Assembly (NCBI RefSeq): GCF_030867145.1
Contig: NC_134419.1
Coordinates: forward strand, 4,553,501 to 4,617,500
DNA length: 64,000 bases
DNA from: Opisthocomus hoazin
Lineage: Eukaryota; Chordata; Aves; Opisthocomiformes; Opisthocomidae
Reading direction: 5' to 3'
Shown here: positions 47,940 to 61,500 of the stretch, one piece after another
Layout: the number at the start of each line of letters is the position of its first letter
Numbering within the stretch: the first letter of the stretch is position 1
Position numbers and translations under genes: made by a program
The notes under the pieces: generated by a model
The model's database searches: none
What the model was told of the DNA's origin: nothing
What the model saw: the letters and a program-made list of their open reading frames with translations, nothing else

Positions 47940-48660
47940 AGCGCGAAATCCCCGGTACCGCACGCGCTTACCCCCCGCCCTCAGCAGCAAAGCGGCTTCG
48001 AGTCCTTCCCAACGACAGCTTCCACGGGGGTCGGAGGCCCGCACGCTGCCGACGCGTGACCCCGCGCTGTCACGTCGCTTCTCGGTTACCCCTCGTCCGG
48101 CTCTGGGGGCCGGCCCCGGGGCTCCGCCGCTCTCCCCCTCCCCGCCCCGCTCCCGCCGCCGGGCCGAGCCCCGCCGCTCCCCCCGCCCGCCCGGGAGCGC
48201 CCCTCGGTGCAGGGCCCCGCCGCGCCGCCAGGGGGAGCCCGCGCTCCGCCGGAGGGAGCGGTGGGCGGGGCTGGAGCCGTGCCGGGAGGCGGGGCCGCAA
48301 CGGGAGGCGGGGACGCGCCGGGCGCTGCGGGGAACCACTGGGGAAGGCCCGGGGGAGGCCCGGCAGGGGCAGGGGCAGGGGCAGGGGCAGGGGCAGGGGC
48401 AGGGGCAGGGGCAGGGGCAGGGGCAGGGGCAGGCTGCGGTGCGTTCCGCAGTCGGATGCCCATATAAACTTAAAAATCCTGGGAGGCAGCCGCTGCTGCG
48501 TCCGACGAGGGCTGCCCAGGGCCAGCCCCTAACGTCAGCTGCGGTGAATCCGCGCGGGTCAAGACGCAGAAGTCAGGATTACCTTCTGTGCTCGTGGTTC
48601 GGCTGCACAACTCTCCCGACTCTCCCCATTTTCGCCATGGCCTCCTAGTAAGAGACAAAC
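47940..48660. promoter_or_regulatory. Second CpG-rich island, inside FGGY intron next to the last exon
   Basis: High GC with many CpG, for example at 47945-48060 and 48090-48360. It starts only about 40 bp from the FGGY last exon. It holds a GGGGCA repeat, a TATA-like TATAAA at 48463-48468, and an ATG (48637) in good context 8 bases before a strong plus-strand donor (48648). It may be a promoter for an unknown plus-strand or alternative FGGY transcript. Confidence 0.55.
48366..48431 (+). repeat. (GGGGCA)11 hexanucleotide repeat
   Basis: Eleven perfect GGGGCA units. The G-runs on the plus strand can form G-quadruplexes. If translated, the frames would give Gly-Ala, Gly-Arg or Gly-Gln repeats, and Ala-Pro in one minus-strand frame. 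No evidence of coding use. Confidence 0.95.
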
Positions 48661-51389
48661 ACAAACTGCAAAAGCCTGTTTTGATTTAAAATACTTTTGG
48701 ACAAGAACAAGATGTTTGCACACCAGTCGGACATCACTGATGGGTTTTGTTTCAGCCGAACAGCCCAGATGGCGTAAAACATGTTCAATCGCGTTATACA
48801 GCCGTCAGGAGAACAAAGTACTGCAGGCCCCTCAGCGAACCAAAACCTGTTCCTCTTTCTCACCAGGAGTCCGAGGCAGAGCAGACTCCTCTGCTGGGAC
48901 TTACGCTCACCAAAGGAAATGTTAAACACCGCACCCCCGGCGGGGAGATGTCTCCAGTAAAACGATACTCTGCGTCAGATCCCTTCATCATCTTCTTGAA
49001 GCATCAATCCCCTGCAGCAAGGGAGGGCTCGAGTGCTCTCCAGAGGCTAAAGGGCACTTGTTCAGTTGTGTTGCGGAGCCCACAGCTGCCCTCGCGTTCC
49101 AGTACAAAGGTGGAAGGGACAGATGCTGATCCTGCTCCGCTTTCGGCCGAAACGAAGCCAGAGAGATCTCACAGAATCCTGTGCAGAAGGGGTCTCTGGG
49201 ACAGTCTCACGTGGACGGGAAGAAGACCAAATAATTTGGTTCCTTTCCTGATCTCTGTGGGATTCTGATTTTCTGTGGGTTCTCCTGAGCAGTCCCACTG
49301 GAATGAGACACTGATCACCGATGTTAACAGAGGATCAAGCTCTCAGGCAAGGGTGGAGGCAGCAGGCACAGGCTATTTTCAGTGGAAGTCGTTTCCCAAG
49401 GAGCATTATAGCAACAGCTTTCAGATGGAACAGTGTTAAACATAAAAGATCAGGATCCAAGAATCAGTGTCTGACTACATCTCTGATCAGTGCACGCAGT
49501 TTCTAAGCAGGACCCTGAATCTGCTGTAATGTCAGTGCCTCAAGCACAGCACTGTGAGAGTGTCGGAATGACCCCCGGGGAACAGTCTGCCTGCGCGGCT
49601 GCTGGAAGCCCTCCGGTGAAATCCTATGGCCAGATTTTTCAAAGGGTTGGAGGATTTTATAGGCTGTAATATCTGCTGTAATAAAATCTTTGCCTCCCGC
49701 TAATCCAGCATTTTACAGCCAAGGATCTCCTAGAACTTCACAGCGCGGATGAGCAATGCAAGCAGGGTTTCGCCAGCCCAGGACAGGCAGGGAGGCTCTG
49801 AGGATCAGCACGATGACCAGCAGACCTTCCATCTTCTGGTTTCCCATTTCCCCTGTGTTAAAGAAACACGATCTTGGCCTGAATGGCGGGATGTAAGCAT
49901 GCTGCCCGTGAAGCCAGCAGATTCTCCTTCTCCCGTGCACGGCAGTGTTTGCTCAGCTGGGCGTGGAGTGCCTGGGATGCCAGCCGTGGGCCAGAGCAGC
50001 AGGCAGCCCCCAGCCCCACCTGCCTGCCTGGACCTGCAGCATTACCTGGCCTGTTCTGGCCGGGCTTGCTTCACCCTTTGGCATCAACACGTCCTTTGCT
50101 GCCGCCAGTCCAAGTGTGCAACTAGAACGTGCAACACCCGCTTTCTACATCTGTCAACTTCAGGTGGTTAATACTGGATGAAACTGTGGCTCTGCCAAGG
50201 TAAAAAGCACTGCCAGCGACGGTGCGGTCAGGATTCACCCAGTCAGGGCTTCTGATCAAACAGCAGGCAGTATTTCTGGGCACTCCTACGCCTGTACTCT
50301 TTCATACGTGCAGAAGTCGACTGGACTTTGATTCCCCAAGAAACACTCCTGAAATAACACTTCCAGCAAGATTGTGTGTTCTTTTCTCTGGGACATGTGA
50401 GCCTGCTGGCACAGAGGCTCTGCACACCAGCCAGATTCAGACTGGCACAGAAAGGTTGGTGTCTTTCCCAGTAAGAGAAATGGGCATTTATTCCTTGTTC
50501 TTTAACAGGTGATACTTGCTCAAACATTGGTCCTGTTTACAATAGTCTATCTTTTACAACCCCCTTACAAGGCCAGCTGGATTTAGAGGCTACCCAAAAA
50601 AATGAATGAACATACAGAAAAAAAGCCCTCAAAGCAGAAGACAATTCCCTCTGTTACAGTCAGTACTGCTTCTCCAAATAGTTTTGTGTCTTACAGAAAA
50701 CGTAAGGCAAAGGCAAAGCCCCTTGAAGCACACTCATTAGTAGAGTCTCTCTCTGCTTTCTGCTTCCTGCTTTACCTCTCTTTTTGAATTGCCCTGGAGA
50801 CACAGCATGAAAATAAAACCAAGACATCTACAGGGTCTAAACGTCTCAGACAAATCCACTTTTTTCTCAGGTGTAACAAAAACGAAAGGGAGGGATAAAC
50901 TTTTCCATCCCCCCGTTCCGTGCATGCGCAGGACAACATTAAGAGAACAGGACACAGACAGCGCCGTTCCCAGGACACGTTCTGCTTCTGCCCGGAGTAT
51001 TCTACGTGCACACAGAGGGTTCTGCTTCACTCTGGGGCCTCTTACAACTTCCCGTGCTGAAAAACACGTTGCGGCTTTGGGAAATAAGCCAGCCTTTTGA
51101 GATAAGCATATCTTCAGACAGGTTTTATTTTTACGCCGTTATTCATCTAACTCCAGGTCTCCTCAGGCTGGTTCAAAGGAGAGCAGACACCAGCGCGACC
51201 CCACCAGGCGTGGAAGGTGTGAGGGAGCCTGGCTCAGCACGGCCATGCCACCGGCTGCCACAGCCTCAGCGTTGGCTTGGGGTCCCTCCCGCATGTCCCC
51301 TTGTCCCCAGCCATGCCTCCACCGCACAGGGCACCCTCGACGCTCCAGCCTTCAGACCAAGCGCTTTGCAGCGGTGGCCTTCAAAGGGT

Positions 51390-51842
51390 GGAACCAGCAA
51401 AGGGCCACAGAAATGGTCCAAGGGCTGGAACCCCTCTGCTGGGAAGAAAGGCTGGGAGAGCTGGGGCTGTTCAGCCTGGAGAAGGCTCCAAGGAGACCTT
51501 ACTGGGACCTTCCAGTACTTAAAAAGGGCTTACAAGAAAGATGAGGACAGGCTTTCTACCAGGGCCTGTTGCGATAGGACAAGGGGTAATGGTTTTAAAC
51601 TGAAAGAGGGTAGATTTAGACTGAGTATAAGGAAGACATTTTTTACGATGAGGGTGGTGAAACCCTGGCACAGGTTGCCCAGAGAGGTGGTCGATGCCCC
51701 ATCCCTGGAAACATTCAAGGTCAAGTTGGATGGGGCTCTGAGCAACCTGATGTGGTTGAAGATGTCCCTGCTCACTGCAGGGGGTTGGACTGGATGGCCT
51801 TTAAAGGTCCCTTCCAACCCAAACCATTCCATGATTCTGTGA
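51390..51842 (+). mobile_element. CR1 LINE 3' fragment in FGGY intron
   Basis: Carries typical CR1 segments in order: gggctgttcagcctggagaa, gataggacaaggggtaatgg, gcccagagaggtggt, and ggatggcctttaaaggtccc, with the tail ccattccatgattctgtga. A different CR1 subfamily from the copy in HOOK1 intron 12. Sequence upstream to about 51160 may be an older part of it. Confidence 0.9.
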
Positions 51843-51961
51843 AGTCTCCCCAGGGCTGATGCAAGCCTCCTGTGCTCCCAGTGAGGTCTCCCCAAAGCCA
51901 AAACCCCTGGCACAGAGCCCCCGTCCTGTGAGGGGCAGCTGTGGAGGGATCCACCACTCTG

Positions 51962-52016
51962 AGTTTATGGCTGAACTCAATCTTAAGGGTCTTTTCCAAC
52001 TTCAATGATTCTACGA
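51962..52016 (+). mobile_element. Short CR1 3' tail remnant
   Basis: ggctgaactcaatcttaagg, then gtcttttccaacttcaatga and ttctacgat: a decayed CR1 3' end about 120 bp after the previous copy. Confidence 0.7.
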
Positions 52017-54179
52017 TGGGGCCAGCAACAGGACAGGCAGGAGAGGTCCCTAAAGGAAAACTAATCCTTCAAGCCCTCATCTAAACTAGGGAACAGGGCC
52101 TGGCTGCTGCTTATCTTCTGCTGCTTCACCCGTCTATCCACGCTTAGCTACGGAGGAAGATGCCGTGTCCTTCCATTTTATCAGGTAAAATACTGCTGTA
52201 TTTTTAAATCTACTGAAAATACATAGGTCTTTGAAAATCCACAGCATTAAGGGCTCACAGCAACTACCACGGTACAGTGGAGTAACATGTTCAAAAAATA
52301 CACAGCCGGCAGTTTACTACCCCTCACTCACTCTGGGTTGCTCAAAATATCTTAAATGAATTCCTTCTCCTAATTTGCATTTCGGTTGTGTGTTTTTTTG
52401 TTTTTTAAAGTCAGTTTGGTCATTGTTAGTTTGAACAAAAACTTTACTCCCAGAGGAGACTCTTTTCAACAATTTTCTGGGGACAAAGAGGAACAGAACA
52501 TTGAAAATATGAATTTATAATGAAATCAGAAACAAAGAAACATTAGAATCGCACTACTGAATCCGATCAACCTTGTGCACTGTTCTGTCTCCAACAAAGC
52601 CTTAAATATAGCAAAGTGATAATACTGCTGTTCAGAAATAGTTTGTTTGAGGGTTGACATCCAAATCCATAATTCCAGTCACCAAGAATTTCACAATCTT
52701 AATTTGAATGACGCTCTATCTTCCTTGCTTGCCAGTCTAGACAGTACAATGAATACAGTGATTTAAACACAATGAATTCTCTCTTAAAACAAAATATTTT
52801 GTAAAATTGCTTTTTAATCATTTCTTTTCTCTCTTTCCATAAAGGCTATGCTATAAATAAACCCTGAAAGTTCACATTTGATCATCATTTCTAAAGGCTG
52901 GGCAAGAGGCAAGTGAAGGGTTTACACAGAAGAAAAGAGAGGCACTGTGGAGCAGAAATAAAGGGACGCATTCATGATTTCTAACCTTTTGTTAGAGTGT
53001 CAAAGCTGAGACAGATACAAGCCAGTAAACACTCTGCTTGCCATGGCGTTAGTCAAACGGGGTTACCCTGCCCGGGACAGCCGGCCCAGGCCCAGGGAAC
53101 TGAATTCTCCAAGGCCCACCAAGATTGCCCAACAAGGTGCCACTCTGCTGCTGGGAGGGCGACCCAGTCACTCCAAGTCATTCCATACTGGCGGCTGAAC
53201 TCGGCTCTTCAGCGTGATCTGGGGCAGGGGAGAAGTTCAGGGCACTATGGCAGCCTCGGCAGGCAGCAGATCTCCCAGGGAAACCTTATCTGGAACCAAG
53301 GGAAAACCCAATCTAGGGCAGCCCTATTTGACACAGCATATGAAAGCTGCAAATCTCAACCATTGTCCCTTCAGTAACGGAAAGGAAAATGTTTTTAACG
53401 CTGTGCAGCAGCTGCAGTGCAGCAAGCCGTTCTCTCAGGCCAGGAGGCCCCAGGAAAAGCATGTCAGCCCGGCATCAGAAGCCCACGGAGGTGCTTACAG
53501 GGATGAGCTTTAGACTGGGAGACCAGTCTTCTCCGATTCCCCACCCGACGGGCTCCGGCAAGGGCTGTCTCGGAGCACCCAGCACCATCCTGCGCAGCCC
53601 GTTTCCCCTGGGAGTACAGAGGGGGCCAAGGAAGATTAGCCCACTTGTGAACTGTCCCTGAGTCTGATTTTCAGTAGTGACTCGAGGACTTACGTGGCTG
53701 AGTATTACTGAAAATTAATGGGATGTAGGCCCTTAAAAGCACACATCAAATGAGAGATCAGATTAAGGGACGTCAGCCTTAGGTAAGGAAGTCAAGTAAC
53801 AAAATCCCATTGAAATGAATGAGCTGGGAACATCAGTCCCCTTAAGAATTTGGGCTTTTGCTTTAGTTAGGTGCTGTAAAACTTGTACCCGAAGTTAAAT
53901 GGATAAGCATTCGAGCACTAATGCAATTTCCCAGCTGTGTTCTCCCTACTTACTCATTTTGATAATCCCAAGAAATGTTTGGACTTTTACCTAGCATAGT
54001 TATGAACTTAACAGTGAAAACAACCACATACCATCTAAAGTTTTACTGTCCAGTTTCAGTGGCTGAAAGCACTTGGCCTGCACGTACAAAAGCACACAGC
54101 AAAGCTCACCAAACAGGGAGGGCAGACCCTGCTCCCGTTACAGCAACGGTGTGCCGGCTGCTGGGAGGAAGGATCCTTC

Positions 54180-54512
54180 ACAGAATCACAGCATGGTCGG
54201 GGTTGGCAGGGACCTCTGTGGGTCATCTAGTCCAACCCCCCGTCGAAGCAGGGTCACCTACAGCAGGCTGCACAGGACCTTGTCCAGGTGGGTCTTGAAT
54301 ATCTCCAGAGAAGGAGACTCCACAGCCTCCCTGAGCAGCCTGTTCCAGGGCTCCGTCACCCTCAGAGTGAAGAAGTTCTTCCTCATGTTCAGACGGAACT
54401 TCCTGTGCTTCAGTTTGTGCCCGTTGCCCCTTGTCCTGTCACTGGGCACCACTGAAAAGAGTCTGGCCCCGTCCTCCTGAAACCCACCCTTCAGATATTT
54501 ATAAGCACACTT
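54180..54512 (-). mobile_element. CR1 LINE 3' fragment in FGGY intron, minus orientation
   Basis: The 3' end lies on the left (cacagaatcacagcatggtc). The reverse strand has an open CR1 frame (54258-54530) similar to the copy at 1752-2361, with [10 protein letters not shown] and [12 protein letters not shown]. Same CR1 subfamily. Confidence 0.93.
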
Positions 54513-57500
54513 CGACAATATGAAAACCAAGAAGGGTACTCAAATGCAGATTAAGCAGGTCTTCTCTGTGAACACTGCTGGTTTATGGCTTGTCCAGTGA
54601 CAGCCATGGTTCTGTTGCACCAAGAATGACTGGCCTACTGCTGTAAACCAGTCTTGGACCATAAATTATAACATAACTAACTCAGGAATCTCAGAACAAG
54701 CTGCAATGAGATGCACGGCTTGCTCTTCTTCCCAAGCCAAAGTTGTTAATTCACCTCATCTTAGTCCTTATGCAAAAGTAGGAAATCATATTCATTTTTA
54801 TTGTGGCAATACAAGCCAAGTGATCAAACGTTGTCATCCTTACAGCCAAACGTGGTGAGCAGTCTGTCCCGGCAAACACGCTCCTTCACGTACTCCTGAG
54901 AGTGACACCAGTGTATGCACAGAAAGGCAGTCTCAACTTCTGAAACACACAGAGCTTTGAAACACAATTTTCACCTTCATTATGCTGAAAACATTACCCA
55001 GACTCCCACTTAGATCAATCTCTTTGGTGTTTTGTACAGCTCCACTGTCACAGATCCAGCATCAGGAGAAAATCAGTTACCCTGTTCACAATAGACCAAA
55101 ATGTAGGAACCTTCTTCTCCGCCAGATTTGTTCTGATTTGCAGAATTCAGCAGGTCTAAGTACCTTCAAATTAACAGACTGCCTTTCTTTACAGTTCTAA
55201 GTCCTCATAACAAATACAGTAAATAATAATAATTTTTACTGTTCAACAGTGAAGACCCTCTCTCTCACTCATCGCTATTCCACACGCATAAGCCGAGACT
55301 AACAGATGCTAACTAACATCATTTTAAGAGGTCCAGACACAGATATATTTGGATTTGAGGGGAATAAATAGATTTCTTGAAATGCTGCTGTTCAAGAAAT
55401 AGTTTTAAACTTCTCTAAGAATTGTAAGCAAAGCTGCTATTTTCTTATAGGCTTTTATTTAGGAATTGCTTACTGAATAGCCTGGAGATGCAAAATTCAT
55501 CTTATCTATGCTTACAGGAGTTACATGGATATATTTATGTAACAGAGCCCTAGCAAAACATTACTTTTTAGTGGCATATGACTGCATGAAGAAAGCATGT
55601 GATGGGCCATATACAATATTTTTCTAGTGGGTTTTTTCCCCCCTTAAATTTGTTTGAGTTATAGGGGCAGACCTTGGCAGCGTGCACAAAGCCCAAGATC
55701 TGTAACTCAATTCTCTGTGGTATTCTGAATGGAGCGAGCCAAGTTTTAAAAGGCATTATGGATAAATATTAGAGCTGAACAAAAATTTCACACCTAAGAC
55801 CAAAGTGTGAAAATTTGGCCTTCATTCATTTAGTGAAAAGGTGGAAAATTTCACACAAGCTTGTATTTTCCTTTTGCTCTGTTCCAACACAGATTTCTGT
55901 GTTCATATCAAACCTCAAAGAGAGAGAGTGTTTCTGTCTGTCTGTGAGTGAGACCACAGAGAAGAAGGGAGTAGAGGACGGAAGGATGGAGGTCCAGGGA
56001 GCAGGACACCAGCTCAGGACTTGAGTTCACGTCTGTCTTCCAGGAAAAGTCACTGGCCTTTTGAATCTCACTACCCATGCAGGAGCTAACAGTGCTGACC
56101 CATCTAAGAGGAATATTTTACGTGCTTGTTTATTCAAGACTGTTGCTGTGGTGGAGGGAAATCAGACAGGTAGCTTAGAAGCAGCCCAACATTATTCTAC
56201 CCCTGAACCATCCAACTTCAGTTGACAGAGCCCAACTGGACGGATCCTCAGTACTGAGACAAGGTAGTTTTCTGCTTCAAGCACTGAATCAGGATCCAGA
56301 AAGTCTGCGACAGATTCCCCGAGTTATTTGGGACACGCCATTTACACTTTTAGTTTCCAATTACCTCTCTCTGAAATAGGCTGTGCCCATTGTTTTCTCC
56401 CAGTTTGGTTTGGCTCGCAGACAGAGTTTGTAAACTCTAGGTTTATCCTCAGTTTCGCACTGTGGATGGTACACGGAGCTCTCAGCCCTACTGCAGCCCT
56501 CCATGCCTCATCAAAGTACGTATCCCTCGACCTGTCCCGTACTGTAGCAGCATGGGTTCACTCCCTAGTATTGGAGTCAAGAACCAACAGACAAGAGATC
56601 ACACAGCAGCAGAGACAAGTGCAGATAAGGCCACGGTACCACATCTGCCCCCAGAGCACCGACTTCTACTCTGCTTCAGTGACTATGCTGAGTGTCAGAC
56701 AGGCTGTGGCCACCATGGCTCAGTGTCACACAGAGCCTGTGCTTCAGCCAGGCTGGCCAGCCAACAGACGAAGCCATAAGAGGAGCAGCAGTGGCAATGC
56801 AGCTGCTGTAAAGGGTGGCTTGTCGTGCTAGCAATGATATTAATTACTTATTCCGCAGACCAAATTTAGAATGGGATGAGGGTCAGCTATGATTGCCACA
56901 TCATCTATCAGCTGGAAACTATGTTTGGGTCTAAGGTCCAGCCACACTGCTGCTAAATATAGGCTGGTTTGTTGTTGATTTGACTCTGCACTCCCCCAAG
57001 TTGCCTTTGACTATCAAATAATTAAGCAGTTTGCTTTGTGAGGGCTCCACTGCTGGCACCTCATAGTGCCCAAAGCTGCTTGGATGCAAACTCGACAGCT
57101 TAGCAGGGGTTTCAGCTTACCTGGGCTATGGAAAGAGCCCAAGCGTTTAGCTCCTGTTTCAGTTTTACAGATTGCTGGCACTGGGTGCCATGAATCAACA
57201 GTCTGTGGGCAACATCTAAGCAGTCTGCACTGGTGCTGGGGCACGGTTCGGCTGCACTTACCCTGACATGAGCCTGTACAGATTATTCATGGTGTGTATG
57301 TCCACTTTGCAATGTCTGCGTGTGAAGATCCAAGACAGCTTTAATACAGCTGGCACAGACAGGGGTAAGATGCAATCAGAGTAGCACAGAGGTCTGCCCA
57401 GCTGCCCACCCAGAGGCTCCCCACAGCCTGGGGCCCGCTCTGCCCCTCACCAGTCCCCCATGGTGGGTGGCGATGCCACGGCCGGCAGCTTCATTTCCAA

Positions 57501-57636
57501 AGGGGAGGCTCCCCGGCCACATCACCATCTGGCACAGACGGGCACTTCCCTCACTCCCTTCTGAGGTGGAATAAATTTGTTAACCATACCCAGCATTGCT
57601 GTTACAATAGACTAAGAAGGTTTGTCCAAATAAACC

Positions 57637-57843
57637 ACATTTCTTCACCATGAGAGTGGTGAAACACTGGCCCAGGCTGCCCAGAGAAGCTGTGGCTGCC
57701 CCCTACCTGGCAGTGTTCAAGGCCAGGCTGGATGGAGCTCTGAGCACCCTGGTCTGGTGGAAGAAGTCCCTGCTCATGGCAGGGGGGTTGGAACCAGATG
57801 ATCTTTAAGGTCCCTTCCCACCCTTACCATTCTATGATTCTCC
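57637..57843 (+). mobile_element. CR1 LINE 3' fragment in FGGY intron
   Basis: Starts at tttcttcaccatgagagtgg, continues through caggctgcccagagaagctg and aaggccaggctggatggagc, and ends ttaccattctatgattct. Strongly 5'-truncated. Confidence 0.92.
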
Positions 57844-58508
57844 GAAAATATATTGATTTAACCCACTTTCTAGGCTTGGAAACGTTATGCCGACAGGCAG
57901 CTCTGTTTTACAGAAAGCAAGCTCACCTGGGAGTCCAGAGATCAGATTCCTTACATCAGATCCCGATGCAGGGGACTGTACGCTGCATCAGCCCTCTCCA
58001 CACTGATTGGTGCTGGCGATGGAGCAAACTGAGCCTGGAGCACTGCTCTTCTGCACAGCCTGGAACAAGTTACTTTGCTTCTCTGGCTCCCTGCTCACCC
58101 TCTGCTTGGTGTATCTGTCCTAATGCTTGTACCCTCAATTTTAGGTGGTAAAACCTTTGGGGTAGGCAGGGTAGGTGTGTGCTTCCACACTAACTTGCAC
58201 GACAAAAGAAATGAGCTGGACAGAACGCAGAAGGAATCGTTTGGACAGGGGAGGGTAAAACCGAGAAGCTGCATCCGCACAGGATATCCCGACACTCGGC
58301 TGTGTACTTGACACAATATTTAGTTGAACTGCACCACTTCCTTTAAGGTGCAAAATTCAGATGTATTCAGCTGATTTCTTTTCACATTTACGCTGAACAT
58401 ACAGCTTTCCTTGCATTTAGTCATTGAGTTCAAACTTTTATTTGCCATCTGGCAATGGACTGGGGTTTACTGGGGGGAGCGGAGAGCAAAGGGGGAACTT
58501 TTTTGCCT

Positions 58509-58524
58509 TTTTTTTTTTTTTTTT
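58509..58524. repeat. Poly-T tract
   Basis: A run of about 16 T bases. No flanking retroelement was recognised. Confidence 0.7.
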
Positions 58525-61500
58525 GCATCTGTATTTGCTTTATGAGCTACGGCTAAGGCATCATTTACACATGGGGAACTGGATCAGGTTCTCTCAATTC
58601 CTTCCATATGTTCACTTATGCTGTCAAAACATTTTTTCAATCTAATTAATCTGCACACGTCTGTTCATTTCCCCGCTCGGTGGGCTTTAGCATGTTGGGG
58701 GTATCTAGCTGTGATTCTGTCATAAGAACAACGTCTGCCTAGACTTTGCTTTGGGGCTACTCCATCAAGAAAACGAAACTATATTTACAACATTTCACTA
58801 TTCTCCATCTAATTATTCTTTCCCTCTTTCCAACACTGGCTGAGGAGACTTTCCTTTTCCCCTCATCTTTCAGACATATTCTTTGCCATGCTCCAGTGTC
58901 TACCTGAGGTTAATGAGGGAAATTCCTGCTGTGAGTTTTGATTTGGGATTATTTTTATCTAGTTAATCTGATGGGTGGTTTACTATACCAAAGAAAACTA
59001 TACCTCAGAAATATGCTTACATTTTACCCAATCTGGACTGCATTTGGGAAATTACCCTTGACAGGAGCTCATAAAAAAAAAAAAAAAGAGAGACCTTTAA
59101 AAAAAAGTCTTTCACTACTGTAAACCAATAGAAGCTTGAGATGTTAAAACAGAGAGTAAAAACTGCATTAAAATATGAAGATAGCCTTTCTGGTAACCTT
59201 ACAGATATTTTCTCTCCAACAAAAAATTAATATATCACTTAAGAGAAAACTGCTATTTTGTAGATATCCAATGTGCGGCGGGCAGAGAGTAAATCCTAGA
59301 AGAAATGAAAAACCTGTTAAGAGTTAGAACTGGACTGCCTAGCCATTTCTTCTTGTGAAGCACAGCTGTCTGTGGCAGAGGGCATTTGGTTCCCTTGCCA
59401 TGATTGCTACAGCCAAGGAGTTAGCAACCTTTTCTAGCACACTGTTCCAAAAAGTATTTTTCTTTCCCAAATCAAGAGGCTCCAAGTGACCTAAACTGAG
59501 TGAGAGCTGAAGCAAGGCACACTGATCAGCTGCTGACATTGTCCCATTTTGGTAAAAACGGGGGCACCCTCTCTTCTCTAGGTCTGAAAGTCAGCGGCAG
59601 CCAGGGGTGCAGAAGCTACTGCTCTCACTTGCTCTTCTGCCATTAATCTGTCCTTTAAGAAGAGTGCTGTTCCTAAAAAGCACTTGAAATGCTGGATACA
59701 TATTGCTACGAAATTTTAGAAAGCTCTTGATTCCTTAAAAGCCTGAGAAGCCCGGTCTGACGGATGGGACAGCCAATGTACTGCCAAATGTGCTCGAACA
59801 GCAGCAAGGGAGAATCCCAACCTGAACTGTGGGATTCCTGTGGACACAGAATTCAGAGAGATTTATATGAGGAAACTGTAACAGTCACATCAAACCAGGT
59901 GTTCCGCTCCCCTTGCTCCTAAAACGTTTGGCTTGTGTCTCTTGGAGACCATTGGGAAATGGTAAATACAGTTCTCTTCAGCATTAAAACTCCTCGGTAA
60001 GTAGGAACCTCTTCATATGCACAACCTCTCCGTATACTGCAAGTACATTTATCGCACAGAAAAACCTGTAGGCACCAACTTGCATAAATTCATCGGGAAG
60101 AAACTATTCCTGTTGGTTAAGTGTCAAAAGTTCCTCTCATCACTACTCTAGCTATCTGTCAGGCCTGACATTTTTCTACACAAAACCAAAACCAAGGACT
60201 ATTAATCCCCACCTGTCTCAGAGCCATGAAAGAGCCTTTGATTACAGTAATATTACATAACCTGTTTTAATGAGCAAATCTAAACCTGCCACCCAGCATC
60301 GCCAGCGGGAATTTTTAAAGGTATCTGAGGCATCTTTTTCTTTAGGAGACCTTCTAAGACAGCATTTGTATTCATGTGGCAAACTGAAAAAAGAGCATGT
60401 TTTATACTTGACTGTGTCCAAAACAATAGCTGGTTCTGTCTGAAAACGCACCAGTTAGAATTAAAAGTGCAGTTAGCATGTGAGTGAGTCATCAAGTGGT
60501 AACAGAGTTTGGCTGGCTCACAGCCTGAGATCTAATACAGCACCATCCTGCCCCCAGGGTTATCTTTAAAGCTGAGATCTTGCAGAGAAGAGCACACTAG
60601 ACGGTTTCCACCTTCCCACCTCCAAATTTTGGGTAAGTGGGAGGCTGGTGAGCTTGTGTAGAAGCTGTCCTTTTTACCTCTTGGAAAGCTGAACGGTACC
60701 GAATCCCTCCAGAGGATGTTCTCACAACACCCAGCTGGTCACCATTCCTACCTCTACTTTGCTGTCCCATCCTACTTCCCATTTTTAAGAAGCCCCCAGT
60801 GAGCTGCACCTTGTGGCTGCTATTTCCAAGCAAACCTTGCTCCTTCACTCACTTTAATGAGAAATTTCCAACCCACTGCTCCTGAAGCGCTTATGGGGGA
60901 AAGCTCTTCCCAGCACAACTTCTGCGGCTGTAAGGAAGGCGGTTGGATATGCCGGCTCCTGAAGTTTAGTGTTGGACAAGTCACACTAGCTTTCTGCACC
61001 TTAGTTTCTCATATATTCCATGGGAATCAATAACAGCACTAGATTAATATCAAACACTTAGGAGGGAGATCTAGCCAATGTGGGACACAACTGAAGAAAA
61101 AACACTTTGTGCTTCACGATTCAGCTGATCCTAAGAATTGAACCAATTCCTGCTTCTGAGTATCTGTCCTTTTATTTAAAGACAGCAAGCTGAGAGAAGT
61201 GAATAGCAGAGACTCAAATGGCTCACGGAGCTTTTCACTTGTAGGTCACCAGTCAGAACACCAGCGAGGTCAGTGAGTGCTTGCGAGTTATTGTGGTATG
61301 CAAGCTTTTTATAGCGTCCCTTGCAAAGTGGATTTATTAGTTTCAAATTAATTTCTATTGTATGCAGTTTTCACAGCATGAAACCCTCCATTGTTGCAGC
61401 TCAGTCACTGTTAACCCTTCGCAAAGCTACACGAGAGAAACTGCTTCCACCACCTGAACAGCTTGTCTTATAAAATCATACTTGAAGAAGCGTTCGAACT

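Noticed and set aside
48056-48532. Long overlapping open frames on both strands in the 48-kb CpG island, with Gly-Arg or Ala-Pro repeats
   Set aside because: They come from low stop-codon frequency in GC-rich DNA and the GGGGCA repeat; no family signature.
52997-53661. Overlapping plus frames of 90-126 codons
   Set aside because: Moderate GC, no motif, no conserved signature; chance frames in the FGGY intron.
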